DNA from: Bin87 sp963668585
GTDB taxonomy: Bacteria; Chloroflexota; Dehalococcoidia; Lucifugimonadales; UBA3495
Length of the DNA: 64,000 nucleotides
Direction: 5' to 3'
Assembly (NCBI GenBank): GCA_963668585.1
Contig: OY764869.1
Location: forward strand, 2,976,001-3,040,000
The translations under genes and the position numbers were made by a program. This document shows positions 34,311 to 43,020 of this stretch, piece by piece. The stretch's first letter is position 1. Each line of letters starts with the position of its first letter. A model generated the notes under the pieces. It had not been told where the DNA came from. It was given only the letters and a program-made list of their open reading frames with translations, and ran no database searches.

Positions 34311-35281
34311 TGCGCAGAAGGGTTGTGTTGGGCATGGCCGGCGGAGCGCTGGCGGCGCTAACCGTCGGGGCCGGCATCGCATCAGCCCACCAGGGGATCC
34401 CGCCGGGGCAGACGCCGGCGACAGCCTGGGGATTCATCACCAACCCGGTGCCCAGCCTCTTCCTGATGGCGGCGTTGTATTTTTACTTCAACGGCCTTAA
34501 CAACTGGCCCAATCCGACGCACCCAATCAGCAACTGGCAGAAGGCCAGTTTCGTCGCAGGGATTTTGACCCTGTTCGCCGCGCTGCAATCGCCAATCGAA
34601 CCGTTGGCCGAACATTACTTTGCCATCCATCAATTGCAACACCTGCTGGTGCGGATGATCGGGCCGTTGCTGATTCTGCTGGGGGCGCCGTTGACTCCGA
34701 TGCTTCGGGGTATGCCGGGCTGGCTGCGGCAGGGCGTGGTAAGACGGGTGGTGCGGACCGTGGCCGCGCGATGGATCTACGGGAAGATAACCAACCCCGT
34801 ATTTACCATTTTTGGGTTCCTTGGACTGCTGTTTTTCTGGCAGATACCGGGGCCCCACGACCTGGCGGTACACAACGACTGGGTCCACGAACTGATGCAC
34901 GGGACCATGCTGATCAGCGGGTTCCTGTTCTGGTGGATTGTGATTGATCCCAAGCCGCACCGTTCGAGACTCCACTACGGGCTGCGAGTGCTGTACCTGG
35001 GGTTGATTGTGCTGCCCAACACGCTGCTGGGCGCGGCAATCGCCTTTCAGGAAAGACTGATCTATACCGCCTACCAGGAATTGCCTCGCCCGTGGGAGGG
35101 TTTCTCCCATATTTCCGACCAACGGCTGGGCGGTCTGATGCTGTGGGTGCCCGGCGATATGATGAGCATCATCGCCGCCGGCATCGTTATGTTCGTGTGG
35201 TATGCGCGAGAGATGGAGTTGAATCCCAACCCTCCGATGCCGGTTCCGGCAGAACCGACAAGTGAGGACGACGACCCGTAA
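34307..35281 (+). CDS. ctaG: Cytochrome c oxidase assembly factor, caa3-type CtaG family
   Basis: 324 residues with about seven membrane spans. LQSPIEPLAEHYFAIHQLQH and WVHELMHGTMLISGFLFWW carry the paired His residues of the caa3_CtaG family. NPVFTIFGFLGLLFFWQIPG and the late DQRLGGLMLWVPGDMMSII also match. The N-terminus has a short hydrophobic segment ending near IASAH, so it may be processed. These proteins help deliver copper to caa3-type cytochrome oxidase. It is coupled to the YtkA/FixH-like gene. No oxidase subunits are in the window. Confidence 0.9.
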   Translation: MMRRRVVLGMAGGALAALTVGAGIASAHQGIPPGQTPATAWGFITNPVPSLFLMAALYFYFNGLNNWPNPTHPISNWQKASFVAGILTLFAALQSPIEPLAEHYFAIHQLQHLLVRMIGPLLILLGAPLTPMLRGMPGWLRQGVVRRVVRTVAARWIYGKITNPVFTIFGFLGLLFFWQIPGPHDLAVHNDWVHELMHGTMLISGFLFWWIVIDPKPHRSRLHYGLRVLYLGLIVLPNTLLGAAIAFQERLIYTAYQELPRPWEGFSHISDQRLGGLMLWVPGDMMSIIAAGIVMFVWYAREMELNPNPPMPVPAEPTSEDDDP

Positions 35282-35294
35282 CCCCGAGGACATC

Positions 35295-35622
35295 AACGCA
35301 AAGACGCAGAGGCGCAAAGACGCGGAGCAATACCCGTTAGTCTTTGCGCTTCTTCGTTAATGCTGGTGAAGATGAAGTTGACGATAAGGTGATTGTCGAG
35401 TGCAAAGCAGCATCCCGCTTCAACGATCTGTTCGCTGCGCAGACACTTACGTACTTGAGAGCGACCGGTCTGAAGCCAGGATTGGTGATCGACTTCGGGG
35501 AACGGGTGGTTAGAGGTGGGATTCGTCGCGCCGTCAATGGGTTGTGAGACCATTGATCACGAAATAGCACAGCGGAGCGGAGGTGTCTGTTTTCAATCTT
35601 TGCGTCTCCACGCCTTTGCGTT
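35295..35622. repeat. Inverted-repeat-bounded element containing a GxxExxY remnant
   Basis: Left arm AACGCAAAGACGCAGAGGCG continues to 35320; the right arm at 35597-35622 is its inverted copy (reverse complement begins AACGCAAAGGCGTGGAGACG), matching at about 22 of 26 positions. A shorter, internally deleted inverted copy of the left arm is at 35341-35358. The enclosed DNA carries the truncated gene at 35344-35547. The layout is that of a small mobile or once-mobile unit. Confidence 0.65.
35344..35547 (+). pseudogene. GxxExxY (PDDEXK_3-like) protein, C-terminal remnant
   Basis: 67 codons. DDKVIVECKAASRFNDLFAA, TYLRATGLKPGLVIDFGE and the end GGIRRAVNGL are the C-terminal half of the GxxExxY family, in which VIVELKA supplies part of a PD-(D/E)xK-type nuclease-like site. 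The N-terminal half, including the GxxExxY motif that names the family (normally about 60 residues), is missing; the reading frame starts inside the domain with no ribosome binding site. It is a decayed gene sitting exactly between inverted repeats. Confidence 0.8.
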
Positions 35623-35744
35623 CACTTTGTTGGCGCAAGGCAATCGGGGCGCGGCATATGCCGTGGACACCACGTTGCCTGCCCCCACAGTTTGTAAGAT
35701 ACTGCTAGCTACGTCCCATGCAATATTGACCCGGCTGGTGATAC

Positions 35745-36869
35745 ATGACAGGAAATAACGGACACAAGCATCGCCCCGAACCGCGCTTCGACTGGTTCAT
35801 TCCCATCGACGGCGACGGCGACCGAGCCGGCACCCTGAGAGCGCAGCGGCCTCCGACCTTCGACTACCTGAAACAGGTCGCGCAAACTGCAGAGGATTGC
35901 GGTTTCTACTCGATGCTGATCCCGACGCGCTTCGCCAACGGGCTGTTCTCAGAGGATGCGCCCCTGGCGGAGACCTGGACCACCGCCACCGCGTTGGCTG
36001 CCGTGACGTCGCGCATCCGTTTCCTGGTGGCCGTCCGCCCCGGGTTCATCGCATTGGGGCTTTTTGCGCAAATGGCGGCAGCGTTTCACGAGATCTCAGG
36101 CGGTCGGCTTGATATCAACATCGTTCCCGGAGGCATCCAGAACGACTTTGAGCGGGTGGGCGAGGTGAGTGACCATGCCACCCGTTACGAACGCGCCGAG
36201 GAATTCATCGAAGCCTGTCGCGCGCTCTGGCAACAGCCGCAACCGGTGAGCTACCGGGGGGATTTCTACCGCCTGGAGGATGCTTACTGCGCGCCGGCGC
36301 CGGGCGACGGCGGCCCCCGATTTTACCTTGGCGGCGCATCCCCGCGTGCCCTCGGCCTCTCAGCGCGACAGGCTGACGTTCACCTGGGCTGGATTGAACC
36401 GTTGGATGACACAACACAACGAGTCAACGATCTGCGAGAGCAGTTCGATGCCACCGGCCGGCCCCTGACGCTGGGGCTGCGCACTCACCTGGTGATACGG
36501 GACACAGAGAATGACGCGTGGGACGCCGCGCGCAGCCTCATCGCGGACGCATCGCCGGAGGTGAAAGCGCAACGTCAGTCCGCCATTGTCGGCACGCCGA
36601 TGGTCGGCCAGCAGGCGCAGGCCCGGGTCGCTGAAGACCACCGACTGGGCCGGCATTTATGGAACGGGCTGTCTGAGGTGCGCGTGAACTGCGGCAGCGC
36701 GCTGGTGGGGACGGCTGACCAGGTTGCGGACCAACTGCTGGACTACTGGCGTTTGGGAATCGACGAGTTCATACTCAGCGGCTTCCCGCACGTCGAGGAA
36801 TGCGAGCGGGCCGCCAACGACCTGCTTCCGCTGGTGAAACGTCGTATCGAGGGGGAACGCGCGGGGTAA
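35745..36869 (+). CDS. LLM-class flavin-dependent monooxygenase (SsuD-like)
   Basis: 374 residues. Luciferase-like barrel with the alkanesulfonate monooxygenase layout: RFDWFIPIDGDGD, DYLKQVAQTAEDCGFYSMLI, RIRFLVAVRPGFIALGLFAQ, ISGGRLDINIVPGG, and GGASPRALGLSARQADVHL. It would use FMNH2 supplied by a separate reductase and O2 to cleave a C-S or oxidise a related bond. The flavin reductase at 6062-6721 is one candidate supplier. It is a single-gene unit. Confidence 0.92.
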   Translation: MTGNNGHKHRPEPRFDWFIPIDGDGDRAGTLRAQRPPTFDYLKQVAQTAEDCGFYSMLIPTRFANGLFSEDAPLAETWTTATALAAVTSRIRFLVAVRPGFIALGLFAQMAAAFHEISGGRLDINIVPGGIQNDFERVGEVSDHATRYERAEEFIEACRALWQQPQPVSYRGDFYRLEDAYCAPAPGDGGPRFYLGGASPRALGLSARQADVHLGWIEPLDDTTQRVNDLREQFDATGRPLTLGLRTHLVIRDTENDAWDAARSLIADASPEVKAQRQSAIVGTPMVGQQAQARVAEDHRLGRHLWNGLSEVRVNCGSALVGTADQVADQLLDYWRLGIDEFILSGFPHVEECERAANDLLPLVKRRIEGERAG

Positions 36870-36905
36870 CCAGCCAGCACGGCGCGGTAGGCAGTGCGCA
36901 TTTTA

Positions 36906-36930
36906 GGGGGCGGGTTTGAAACCCGCCCCC
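36906..36930. terminator. Bidirectional intrinsic terminator-like palindrome
   Basis: GGGGGCGGGTTT (36906-36917) and AAACCCGCCCCC (36919-36930) are perfect inverted repeats between two convergent genes, followed by TTAAGTTTG. Confidence 0.7.
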
Positions 36931-36981
36931 TTAAGTTTGTTCAGGGGTGTTGGTGCGTAAGCGGCGTCAACGCCGATTCTC

Positions 36982-37749
36982 CTACAGGGCGGCTTTGACA
37001 TCCTTCAGGAAGTTCTCGCCTGCGATCCGGAGCAGGCCCCAACCGGAAACCGTTACGAAATTGGCGCCCTGTTTGACAAAATCCGCGACACCGGCGGTGT
37101 CAGCCGGATTGTTGCCGCCCACGCCGACGTGTTTGCCGCCCGCGCGCACGCGGGGTATCACCTCGCTCATGACGCGGCGAACCTCAGCCACGCCCGGGTT
37201 GCCCATGCTCTGCCCCAAGTCGGACGCGGCAACATGGAGCACATCGGCGCCAGACACCTGGAGAATGTCGTCGAGATTGCCCACCGCTTCGACGTCTTCG
37301 ACCATAGGTATCACCAGCACCTGGGAGTTGACCCATGATGTGGCTTCGTCCCGGGATACGCCGATGCCATAATCCTGGGCGCGTCCGCCCCCCATGCCGC
37401 GGTAGCCGTCAGGATAGTATCGAGCGGCGCGGGCGATGGCGGCGGCTTCCTCACCGGTGTTGACGTGCGGCACGATTATTCCCTGGAGACCACGGTCGAG
37501 ATAGCGCAGGATAGTGGATTCCGAGTGGTCAGGGATGCGCGCGATGGGAGTGATGCCGAAGGATTCGGCGGCGCGCACCATGTGCTCCACCTGATCAAGG
37601 TCAGCCGGGCCATGCTCGCAGTCGATCATGACGAAGTCGTAGCCAAGAGCGCCGAATATCTCCACCATATCCGGAGAGTAGCGTGTGATGATGGCGCCGA
37701 AAACCACGCCTCCGTCGTTCAATTTGGCCTTGGTGGTGTTGGTTCGCAT
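36982..37749 (-). CDS. HpcH/HpaI-family aldolase
   Basis: 255 residues of the class II pyruvate-dependent aldolase family: YDFVMIDCEHGPADLDQVEH (metal/substrate His region), IARIPDHSESTILRYLDRGL then QGIIVPHVNT, and VIPMVEDVEAV with the metal-binding Glu. TVSGWGLL at the end is typical of the 2,4-dihydroxyhept-2-enedioate aldolase group. It follows a benzoylformate decarboxylase-like gene by 136 bases on the same strand. A shared catabolic route for an alpha-keto acid is plausible but not proven. Confidence 0.92.
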   Translation of the reverse strand: MRTNTTKAKLNDGGVVFGAIITRYSPDMVEIFGALGYDFVMIDCEHGPADLDQVEHMVRAAESFGITPIARIPDHSESTILRYLDRGLQGIIVPHVNTGEEAAAIARAARYYPDGYRGMGGGRAQDYGIGVSRDEATSWVNSQVLVIPMVEDVEAVGNLDDILQVSGADVLHVAASDLGQSMGNPGVAEVRRVMSEVIPRVRAGGKHVGVGGNNPADTAGVADFVKQGANFVTVSGWGLLRIAGENFLKDVKAAL

Positions 37750-37885
37750 GGCGGTTCTCCTCTGACGGTGCGTGTCGGCATTGATGGGCGGTAGTCGTCG
37801 GATGGTTTACAGTGAACGTCTGCACAGGTTGCGCGATGACTGGATAGATGCCCTGGCCAGGTATGCGCGATGGCAAACCGGCGCG

Positions 37886-39556
37886 TTACAGGGCCCCATC
37901 GATCACCATGTCCAGCAATGCAGGCTTGCCAGATGCCAATGCCCGTTCCACCGCCGGTTTGATCTCTGAAGGATCTGTGATGCGCTCGCCGTGGACGCCC
38001 ATGCTGTTGGCGATGGCCGCCATGTCGAATGGCGTACCGAAGTCGGAATACAGGAGGCGGCCGCCGGATGTTTCAGGCAACTCCAGGACATCCTGCTGGT
38101 ACACGTTGAAGTTGACCTTGAGCACCCGGTACATACCGTTGTTGCAGATGACGAAAACGCAGGGGATGTCGTCATTGGCGGCGGTCCACAAACCCTGAAT
38201 GGTCATCATGGCGCTACCGTCGCCGATGATACCGAACACCGGGCGGTCGGGATTGGCGCATTGGGTTCCCATTGTCGTGCCCATGCCGCCGCCGATGGAT
38301 TGTCCCCGGTAGCCGCGCAGGTCGCCGCGCCGGTTTGCCTGGAAGTAATGGCGCATGACGCCCCGGTTGCTGATGGAGTCGTCCACCACGATGGCGTTGG
38401 CAGGTATCGCATCGGCCAGTTCGGACATCATGCGGGCCGGGGTCATGGGTTTGTGCTCCCATTTTTCGGCGACCGACTCCTCAAACGCAGCCCGGGTGTT
38501 TTGCTTTTCCTCGATCACGGTGCGTTTGCGCCCTTCTATTTCCGACATATCGCCGGGCGACAGGCGGTCTTTCAGGGCCGTGATCAGGTCGGAGAGCGCC
38601 AAGCCGCAATGTCCGACAATGCCAACATCGGTGGGTTCGGAACGCCCGATGCGGCTGCGGTCGGGATCGATGTGGACCAGTTTGGCGTCGTCGGGCAGGA
38701 TAACATCGCCCCAATAGAAAAGCTCCTCGAAGGGATCGGACCCCACCGCCAGGACGAGGTCAACTTGCCGCAGCACGGCGCGCTGCTGGGTCACCCGCAA
38801 CGACAGGCTGCCAAGGAACTGGTCGTGGGTCGTTGGGAATGACACCTCGGCGCCCCGGGCCTGGTACACCGGAAGTCCCATGAGTTCGGCCAACTCGACG
38901 GCCTGTTCCAGGGCATCGTCGTCGGAGAGGCGGTCGCCAACCAGCAACATGGGTCGGCTGGCATCCATCAGCATCGTGGCAACCTGAGCGATGCCATCGG
39001 CGCTGGGTCGCGGGGCGTCGTAAACGGGTCGCGACGGCACGATGTTCATTTCCGCCATCCCCTCCAGGGCGTTGGACGTGAATCCGACGTACACCGGCCC
39101 CTTGGGATGGCTGTTGGCTTCGTTGAACGCGCGGCGAATGACGCTGGGAATCTGATCAGGGTGAGTCAGTTCCACTGACCACTTGGTGACGGGTCGGACC
39201 AGATCGGCCAGGTCGGTGATGGTCTCATTGACTTTGCGGATGTCGTAGTTGGCGGACGTAACCACCATTGGAGTTCCGGTGTTGAGGGCGTCCAGCATCA
39301 GCGCGATGCCATTGGCCAGACCGCTGTCCACGTGAAGACTGACAAAGGACGCCTGCCCGGTTGACCGAGCATAGGCTTCACCCATCCCCACCGCCACGCT
39401 TTCCTGGAGCGTCAGGATGTAACGGAGTTCCGGATAATCACCCAGCAAATCTATGATGGGGCCCTCGCTGGTGCCGGGGTTGCCGAAGATGTACTCGACT
39501 CCTTCCGCTTTGAGCATCTCCAAAAGCGCCTGCTTGCCGGTCATCAGCTGGGACAT
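37886..39556 (-). CDS. Thiamine-diphosphate-dependent 2-oxoacid decarboxylase (benzoylformate decarboxylase-like)
   Basis: 556 residues. N-terminal Pyr domain with the catalytic Glu in LTLQESVAVGMGEAYA, central domain about 195-330, and C-terminal PP domain with the TPP motif GDGSAMMTIQGLWTAANDDI then CNN (~430-460). SLHVDSGLANGIALMLDALN and YRGQSIGGGMGTTMG resemble MdlC rather than IlvB. It would decarboxylate an aryl or alkyl 2-oxoacid. It is the first gene of a probable pair with the HpcH aldolase. The Glu, TPP-phosphate ligands and Asn are in place, so it should be active. Confidence 0.88.
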   Translation of the reverse strand: MSQLMTGKQALLEMLKAEGVEYIFGNPGTSEGPIIDLLGDYPELRYILTLQESVAVGMGEAYARSTGQASFVSLHVDSGLANGIALMLDALNTGTPMVVTSANYDIRKVNETITDLADLVRPVTKWSVELTHPDQIPSVIRRAFNEANSHPKGPVYVGFTSNALEGMAEMNIVPSRPVYDAPRPSADGIAQVATMLMDASRPMLLVGDRLSDDDALEQAVELAELMGLPVYQARGAEVSFPTTHDQFLGSLSLRVTQQRAVLRQVDLVLAVGSDPFEELFYWGDVILPDDAKLVHIDPDRSRIGRSEPTDVGIVGHCGLALSDLITALKDRLSPGDMSEIEGRKRTVIEEKQNTRAAFEESVAEKWEHKPMTPARMMSELADAIPANAIVVDDSISNRGVMRHYFQANRRGDLRGYRGQSIGGGMGTTMGTQCANPDRPVFGIIGDGSAMMTIQGLWTAANDDIPCVFVICNNGMYRVLKVNFNVYQQDVLELPETSGGRLLYSDFGTPFDMAAIANSMGVHGERITDPSEIKPAVERALASGKPALLDMVIDGAL

Positions 39557-40017
39557 GGGCTCCTCCGATGGTGGTGATCCACGATTTGGACATTATGAAT
39601 TTCGTTTGCCGGGCAATTTTACAACAAACGGCCGGCGTGGGGATTGGTCGGGCCGGGTTAACCTGGCAGCGCCACCGCAGAGCCGATGATAGCGACGGGT
39701 CGGCACTCTCACCGACCCGTCCCGAGTCGTTTCCATTGGGTGCGATATTGTCACATGGATGAATAGGATAAACGGGATGAACGGGATTTTCCAATTGGCG
39801 ATGCCTGGCTTCAGGCGTGGCCCTGGGGCGCCTTTGGCCGTCGCAGGGTTTGAGTTTGAATATTGAAAGGCTTGTGGGCGGGACATGAGAGAACGCCTGG
39901 CTACGGTCACCTCCCTTTGCCAAGGGAACCGCATGCCCTTGACAGAGGGCGTGATCGGTTTTACCAGCCGTTGCGGATGTTGTACACTTATCGAATCCTA
40001 CAAGGGCGGACCAACTC
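39557..40017. other. Intergenic region with a perfect hairpin, no gene
   Basis: GACGGGTCGG (39694-39703) and CCGACCCGTC (39712-39721) form a perfect 10-bp hairpin with no T-run. A GATAAACGGGATGAACGGGA stretch near 39768 is a short imperfect direct repeat. Divergent promoters for the TPP enzyme and tyrA must lie here; TACACT near 39984 may be the -10 for tyrA. Confidence 0.45.
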
Positions 40018-41055
40018 GTGGCACAAGTTACCGTTATCGGCACCGGATTGATCGGAACCTCACTGGGCCTCGCGTTGCGCGCATCGTCCCTGCGCGACCT
40101 GACCGTGGTTGGCACGGATGCCGAACACGCATCCAGATCCGGAGCGCAACGCAAGCAGGCATTCGACCGGATGGAGGGGAGGCTGGGCAACGCCATAGAG
40201 GACGCCGACATCATCGTGCTGGCTACCCCGGTGCTGGCGATGCGTGAACTGATGGAAGGCATGGCGCCCTACCTTCCGGAAGGTTGCGTCGTAACCGACG
40301 TTGGGAGCACCAAGACCCAGGTGCTGCAATGGGCGGATGAACTGCTGCCGGACACGGTGGATTTCATTGGCGGCCATCCAATGGCGGGCCGCGAAACGCC
40401 GGGGCCGGAAAACGCGGACGGCACCCTGTTTACAGGGAAACCATACTGCGTGATACCGAGTCCCAAGGCCAGCCAACGCGCGGTGGGAGAGATCACGACG
40501 CTTGCCGAAGCCGTGGGCGCGGTCCCCTACTTCATCAGCGTGGACGAACACGACAGTTTTGTGGCGGCGGTCAGCCATCTGCCCTTCGTGCTTTCGACGG
40601 CCCTGGTTGGCTGCACCAGCAAATCGGCCAACTGGTCTGACATCGGGCAACTGGCGTCATCGGGTTTCAGGGACATCACCCGGCTGGCATCAGGCGACGC
40701 CGTGATGCACCGCGACATATGTGTGAGCAATGCCGAGCCGATAGTGGCCTGGATTGACGCGTTCATCCGGGAACTCTACGAATATCGCAAGCTATTGGAC
40801 ACTGACGGAGTCCCGCCGGATACCGGCGCGGTGGAAACGCTGTTCGAAGACGCCCGCATCGCGCGCGCCAAGTGGCTTGCCGGCGAGGTCAACCCAAAAG
40901 CACATGAGGCGCAACAGGCGCCTGAGTACCCCACGTTCAGCCAATCCATGGGTCAGATGTTCATGGGGGGTTGGGGCGAAAGGACGCTGCGCAGAATGAT
41001 GGGCCAACGGGACGACGACCGCAACAACGACCGCAGGCCGCCCAACCGCCCATAG
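40018..41055 (+). CDS. tyrA: Prephenate dehydrogenase
   Basis: 345 residues. Rossmann start VTVIGTGLIGTSLGLAL; ADIIVLATPV; VTDVGSTKTQVLQWA; IGGHPMAGRETPGPENA, which contains the catalytic His; and HDSFVAAVSHLPFVLSTALV, all standard for TyrA. It makes 4-hydroxyphenylpyruvate from prephenate in tyrosine synthesis. Start is GTG 40018. No ACT domain is seen; the C-terminal tail is basic and Asn/Arg-rich. It is first of a tyrA-aroA-gmk-lipA run with 30 bases before aroA. Confidence 0.95.
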   Translation: MAQVTVIGTGLIGTSLGLALRASSLRDLTVVGTDAEHASRSGAQRKQAFDRMEGRLGNAIEDADIIVLATPVLAMRELMEGMAPYLPEGCVVTDVGSTKTQVLQWADELLPDTVDFIGGHPMAGRETPGPENADGTLFTGKPYCVIPSPKASQRAVGEITTLAEAVGAVPYFISVDEHDSFVAAVSHLPFVLSTALVGCTSKSANWSDIGQLASSGFRDITRLASGDAVMHRDICVSNAEPIVAWIDAFIRELYEYRKLLDTDGVPPDTGAVETLFEDARIARAKWLAGEVNPKAHEAQQAPEYPTFSQSMGQMFMGGWGERTLRRMMGQRDDDRNNDRRPPNRP

Positions 41056-41085
41056 CACCGACATCAGTTGTACGGGAGGCCACCC

Positions 41086-42381
41086 TTGGAGCAGACTGTC
41101 CGCAGCCCAGAAAAACTCGCCGGCGCCCTGGCCGTACCGGGAGACAAGTCGGTTTCTCACCGCTCTCTGATCCTGAACGCCATCGCCAACGGCCAAGCCA
41201 CGGTTACGGGCCTGTCGGACGGGGCAGACGTTCAGTCCACCGCAGCGTGCCTGCAGGCCATGGGCGTGAAAATCGACCCGTTGGGAGAGCCTGGCAGCGT
41301 CCAAGTTTCCGGCCTGGGCCCGAACCTCAACGAACCCGCCGACATGCTGGACGCAGGGAACAGCGGCACCTCGATGCGGCTTTTGTCGGGGCTGTTGGCC
41401 AGCCAGGATTTCCTGTCAGTGTTGACCGGCGACGGTTCGCTGCGTACCCGCCCGATGGGTCGCATCGTGCAACCATTGCAGCAGATGGGCGCTTCGATCA
41501 TGGGCCGGAGCAGCGATACCCTCGCGCCGCTGGCCATACGGGGCGGGAACCTGCGCTCCATCGAATACGATATGCCGGTGGCGAGCGCGCAGGTGAAATC
41601 GTGCCTGATGCTGGCCGGCCTGGCGGCGGCCGGACCGACGGTGCTGCATCAACCGGCGCTGTCGCGAGACCACACCGAACGGATGATGGCGGCCATGGGG
41701 GCACGGATGGAGACTGAGGGACTGTCCCTCACGCTGCATCCCGCAGCGCTGAAGGCGGTGGATGTGGCGGTGCCGGGCGACATTTCATCGGCGGCGTTCT
41801 GGATGGTGGCCGGCCTGATACACCCCAACGCCAGGGTCACCATCACCGGAGTGGGTCTGAATCCCAGCCGCGCCGGCATCATCGACGCGCTGCAAATGAT
41901 GGGAGCCGGCGACTCTCTGCGGTTGGAGAACGAGCGCGTTGAAGGCGGGGAACCGGTGGCGGACGTGGTGGCGTCGTCGGCCAACCTAAAGGGAATTGAC
42001 CTGGGCGGTGAGATCATCCCAATCATGATTGATGAACTTCCGGTGCTGGCGGTCGCGGCCTGTTTTGCGGAAGGCGAAACCATCATCCGCGACGCTGCGG
42101 AGTTGCGCGTGAAGGAGTCGGACCGAATCGCGACCACCGTCTCGGAACTGACCCGACTGGGTGGGAGCCTGGAACCACGGGACGACGGCATGGTGATTCG
42201 GGGCGTTGGCCGCCTGTCAGGGGCAGAGGTCGAGAGCCACCGGGACCATCGGCTGGCGATGTCCATGGCGGTGGCGGGGCTGGCCGCGTCGGGCGAAACC
42301 GTAATCCACGGCGCCGAGGACGCGTCGGTGTCCTACCCCACATTCTGGCAGCACCTGGAAAGTCTGACCGGCGAAGCATGA
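41086..42381 (+). CDS. aroA: 3-phosphoshikimate 1-carboxyvinyltransferase (EPSP synthase)
   Basis: 431 residues. TTG 41086 is preferred because GGGAGG lies just before it; the upstream TTG at 41068 precedes that site. VPGDKSVSHRSLILNAIA holds the conserved Lys; LDAGNSGTSMRLLSGLLA and GDGSLRTRPMGRIV are the substrate loops; ELRVKESDRI near the end is the family signature. The loop reads NSGTSMR rather than the NAGTAMRP of glyphosate-sensitive enzymes, as in class II EPSP synthases. It is the sixth step of the shikimate pathway. Confidence 0.95.
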   Translation: MEQTVRSPEKLAGALAVPGDKSVSHRSLILNAIANGQATVTGLSDGADVQSTAACLQAMGVKIDPLGEPGSVQVSGLGPNLNEPADMLDAGNSGTSMRLLSGLLASQDFLSVLTGDGSLRTRPMGRIVQPLQQMGASIMGRSSDTLAPLAIRGGNLRSIEYDMPVASAQVKSCLMLAGLAAAGPTVLHQPALSRDHTERMMAAMGARMETEGLSLTLHPAALKAVDVAVPGDISSAAFWMVAGLIHPNARVTITGVGLNPSRAGIIDALQMMGAGDSLRLENERVEGGEPVADVVASSANLKGIDLGGEIIPIMIDELPVLAVAACFAEGETIIRDAAELRVKESDRIATTVSELTRLGGSLEPRDDGMVIRGVGRLSGAEVESHRDHRLAMSMAVAGLAASGETVIHGAEDASVSYPTFWQHLESLTGEA

Positions 42382-43007
42382 CGGGCGCGGCGGAACTACC
42401 TCAGGCCAGCCCGGCGCCGCCCCTTTTGATAGTGATTTCGGGACCCTCCGCATCGGGCAAGGGCACGCTGCTATCGGCGCTCAAAGTGTTGGATCGGCCC
42501 TGGCACTTCGCGGTTACGGCGACAACGCGCCCAATGCGCGTCGGCGAGGCGGACGGCAGGGACCGCATATTCCTTGACGAAGAAACTTTTCTGAGGATGC
42601 GCGAACGGGATGAGTTGCTTGAATCCGCCGAGGTATATGGCCGGTGGTACGGGGTGCCGCGTCAGCAGGTGCGCGATCCGCTGATTGCCGGCAAGGATGT
42701 TATTCTGGAAATAGACGTGCAGGGAGCCGCGACGATCCGCCAGGTCGCTCCGGAAGCGTTGTCGATCTTCGTGATGCCCGCCAGCATGGAGGAACTCAGG
42801 GGACGGTTCGCCGAACGTGGCACCGAGGACGACGCCGAAATGGACCGACGTCTGCGGGAGGCGGCCGTGGAACTCGGCCGGATGGACGAGTTTGACTACC
42901 GCGTGGTGAACCGCAACGGACGCCTGGACGACGCCGTCCGGGAGATAGACGCAATCATCGCGGCCGAAAAGTGCCGGGTGAATCCCAGATTGGTACAAAT
43001 GCTGTGA
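42378..43007 (+). CDS. gmk: Guanylate kinase
   Basis: 209 residues. P-loop ISGPSASGKGTLL, the GMP-binding strand VTATTRPMRVGEADGRD, YGRWYGVPRQQVRDPL and DVILEIDVQGAATIR are diagnostic of Gmk rather than cytidylate kinase. GPSASGKGT replaces the usual GPSGVGKGT. The ATG at 42378 overlaps the aroA stop (ATGA), so it is coupled to aroA, a position where many bacteria have cmk. The kinase phosphorylates GMP to GDP. Confidence 0.94.
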   Translation: MTGAAELPQASPAPPLLIVISGPSASGKGTLLSALKVLDRPWHFAVTATTRPMRVGEADGRDRIFLDEETFLRMRERDELLESAEVYGRWYGVPRQQVRDPLIAGKDVILEIDVQGAATIRQVAPEALSIFVMPASMEELRGRFAERGTEDDAEMDRRLREAAVELGRMDEFDYRVVNRNGRLDDAVREIDAIIAAEKCRVNPRLVQML

Positions 43008-43020
43008 CCGGAGACCGAAC

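Noticed and set aside
32712..34382. A 556-codon minus-strand open frame covering the EthD-like and YtkA/FixH-like genes
   Set aside because: Antisense to two genes with good starts and family patterns; its translation is His/Arg/Gly-rich with no motif.
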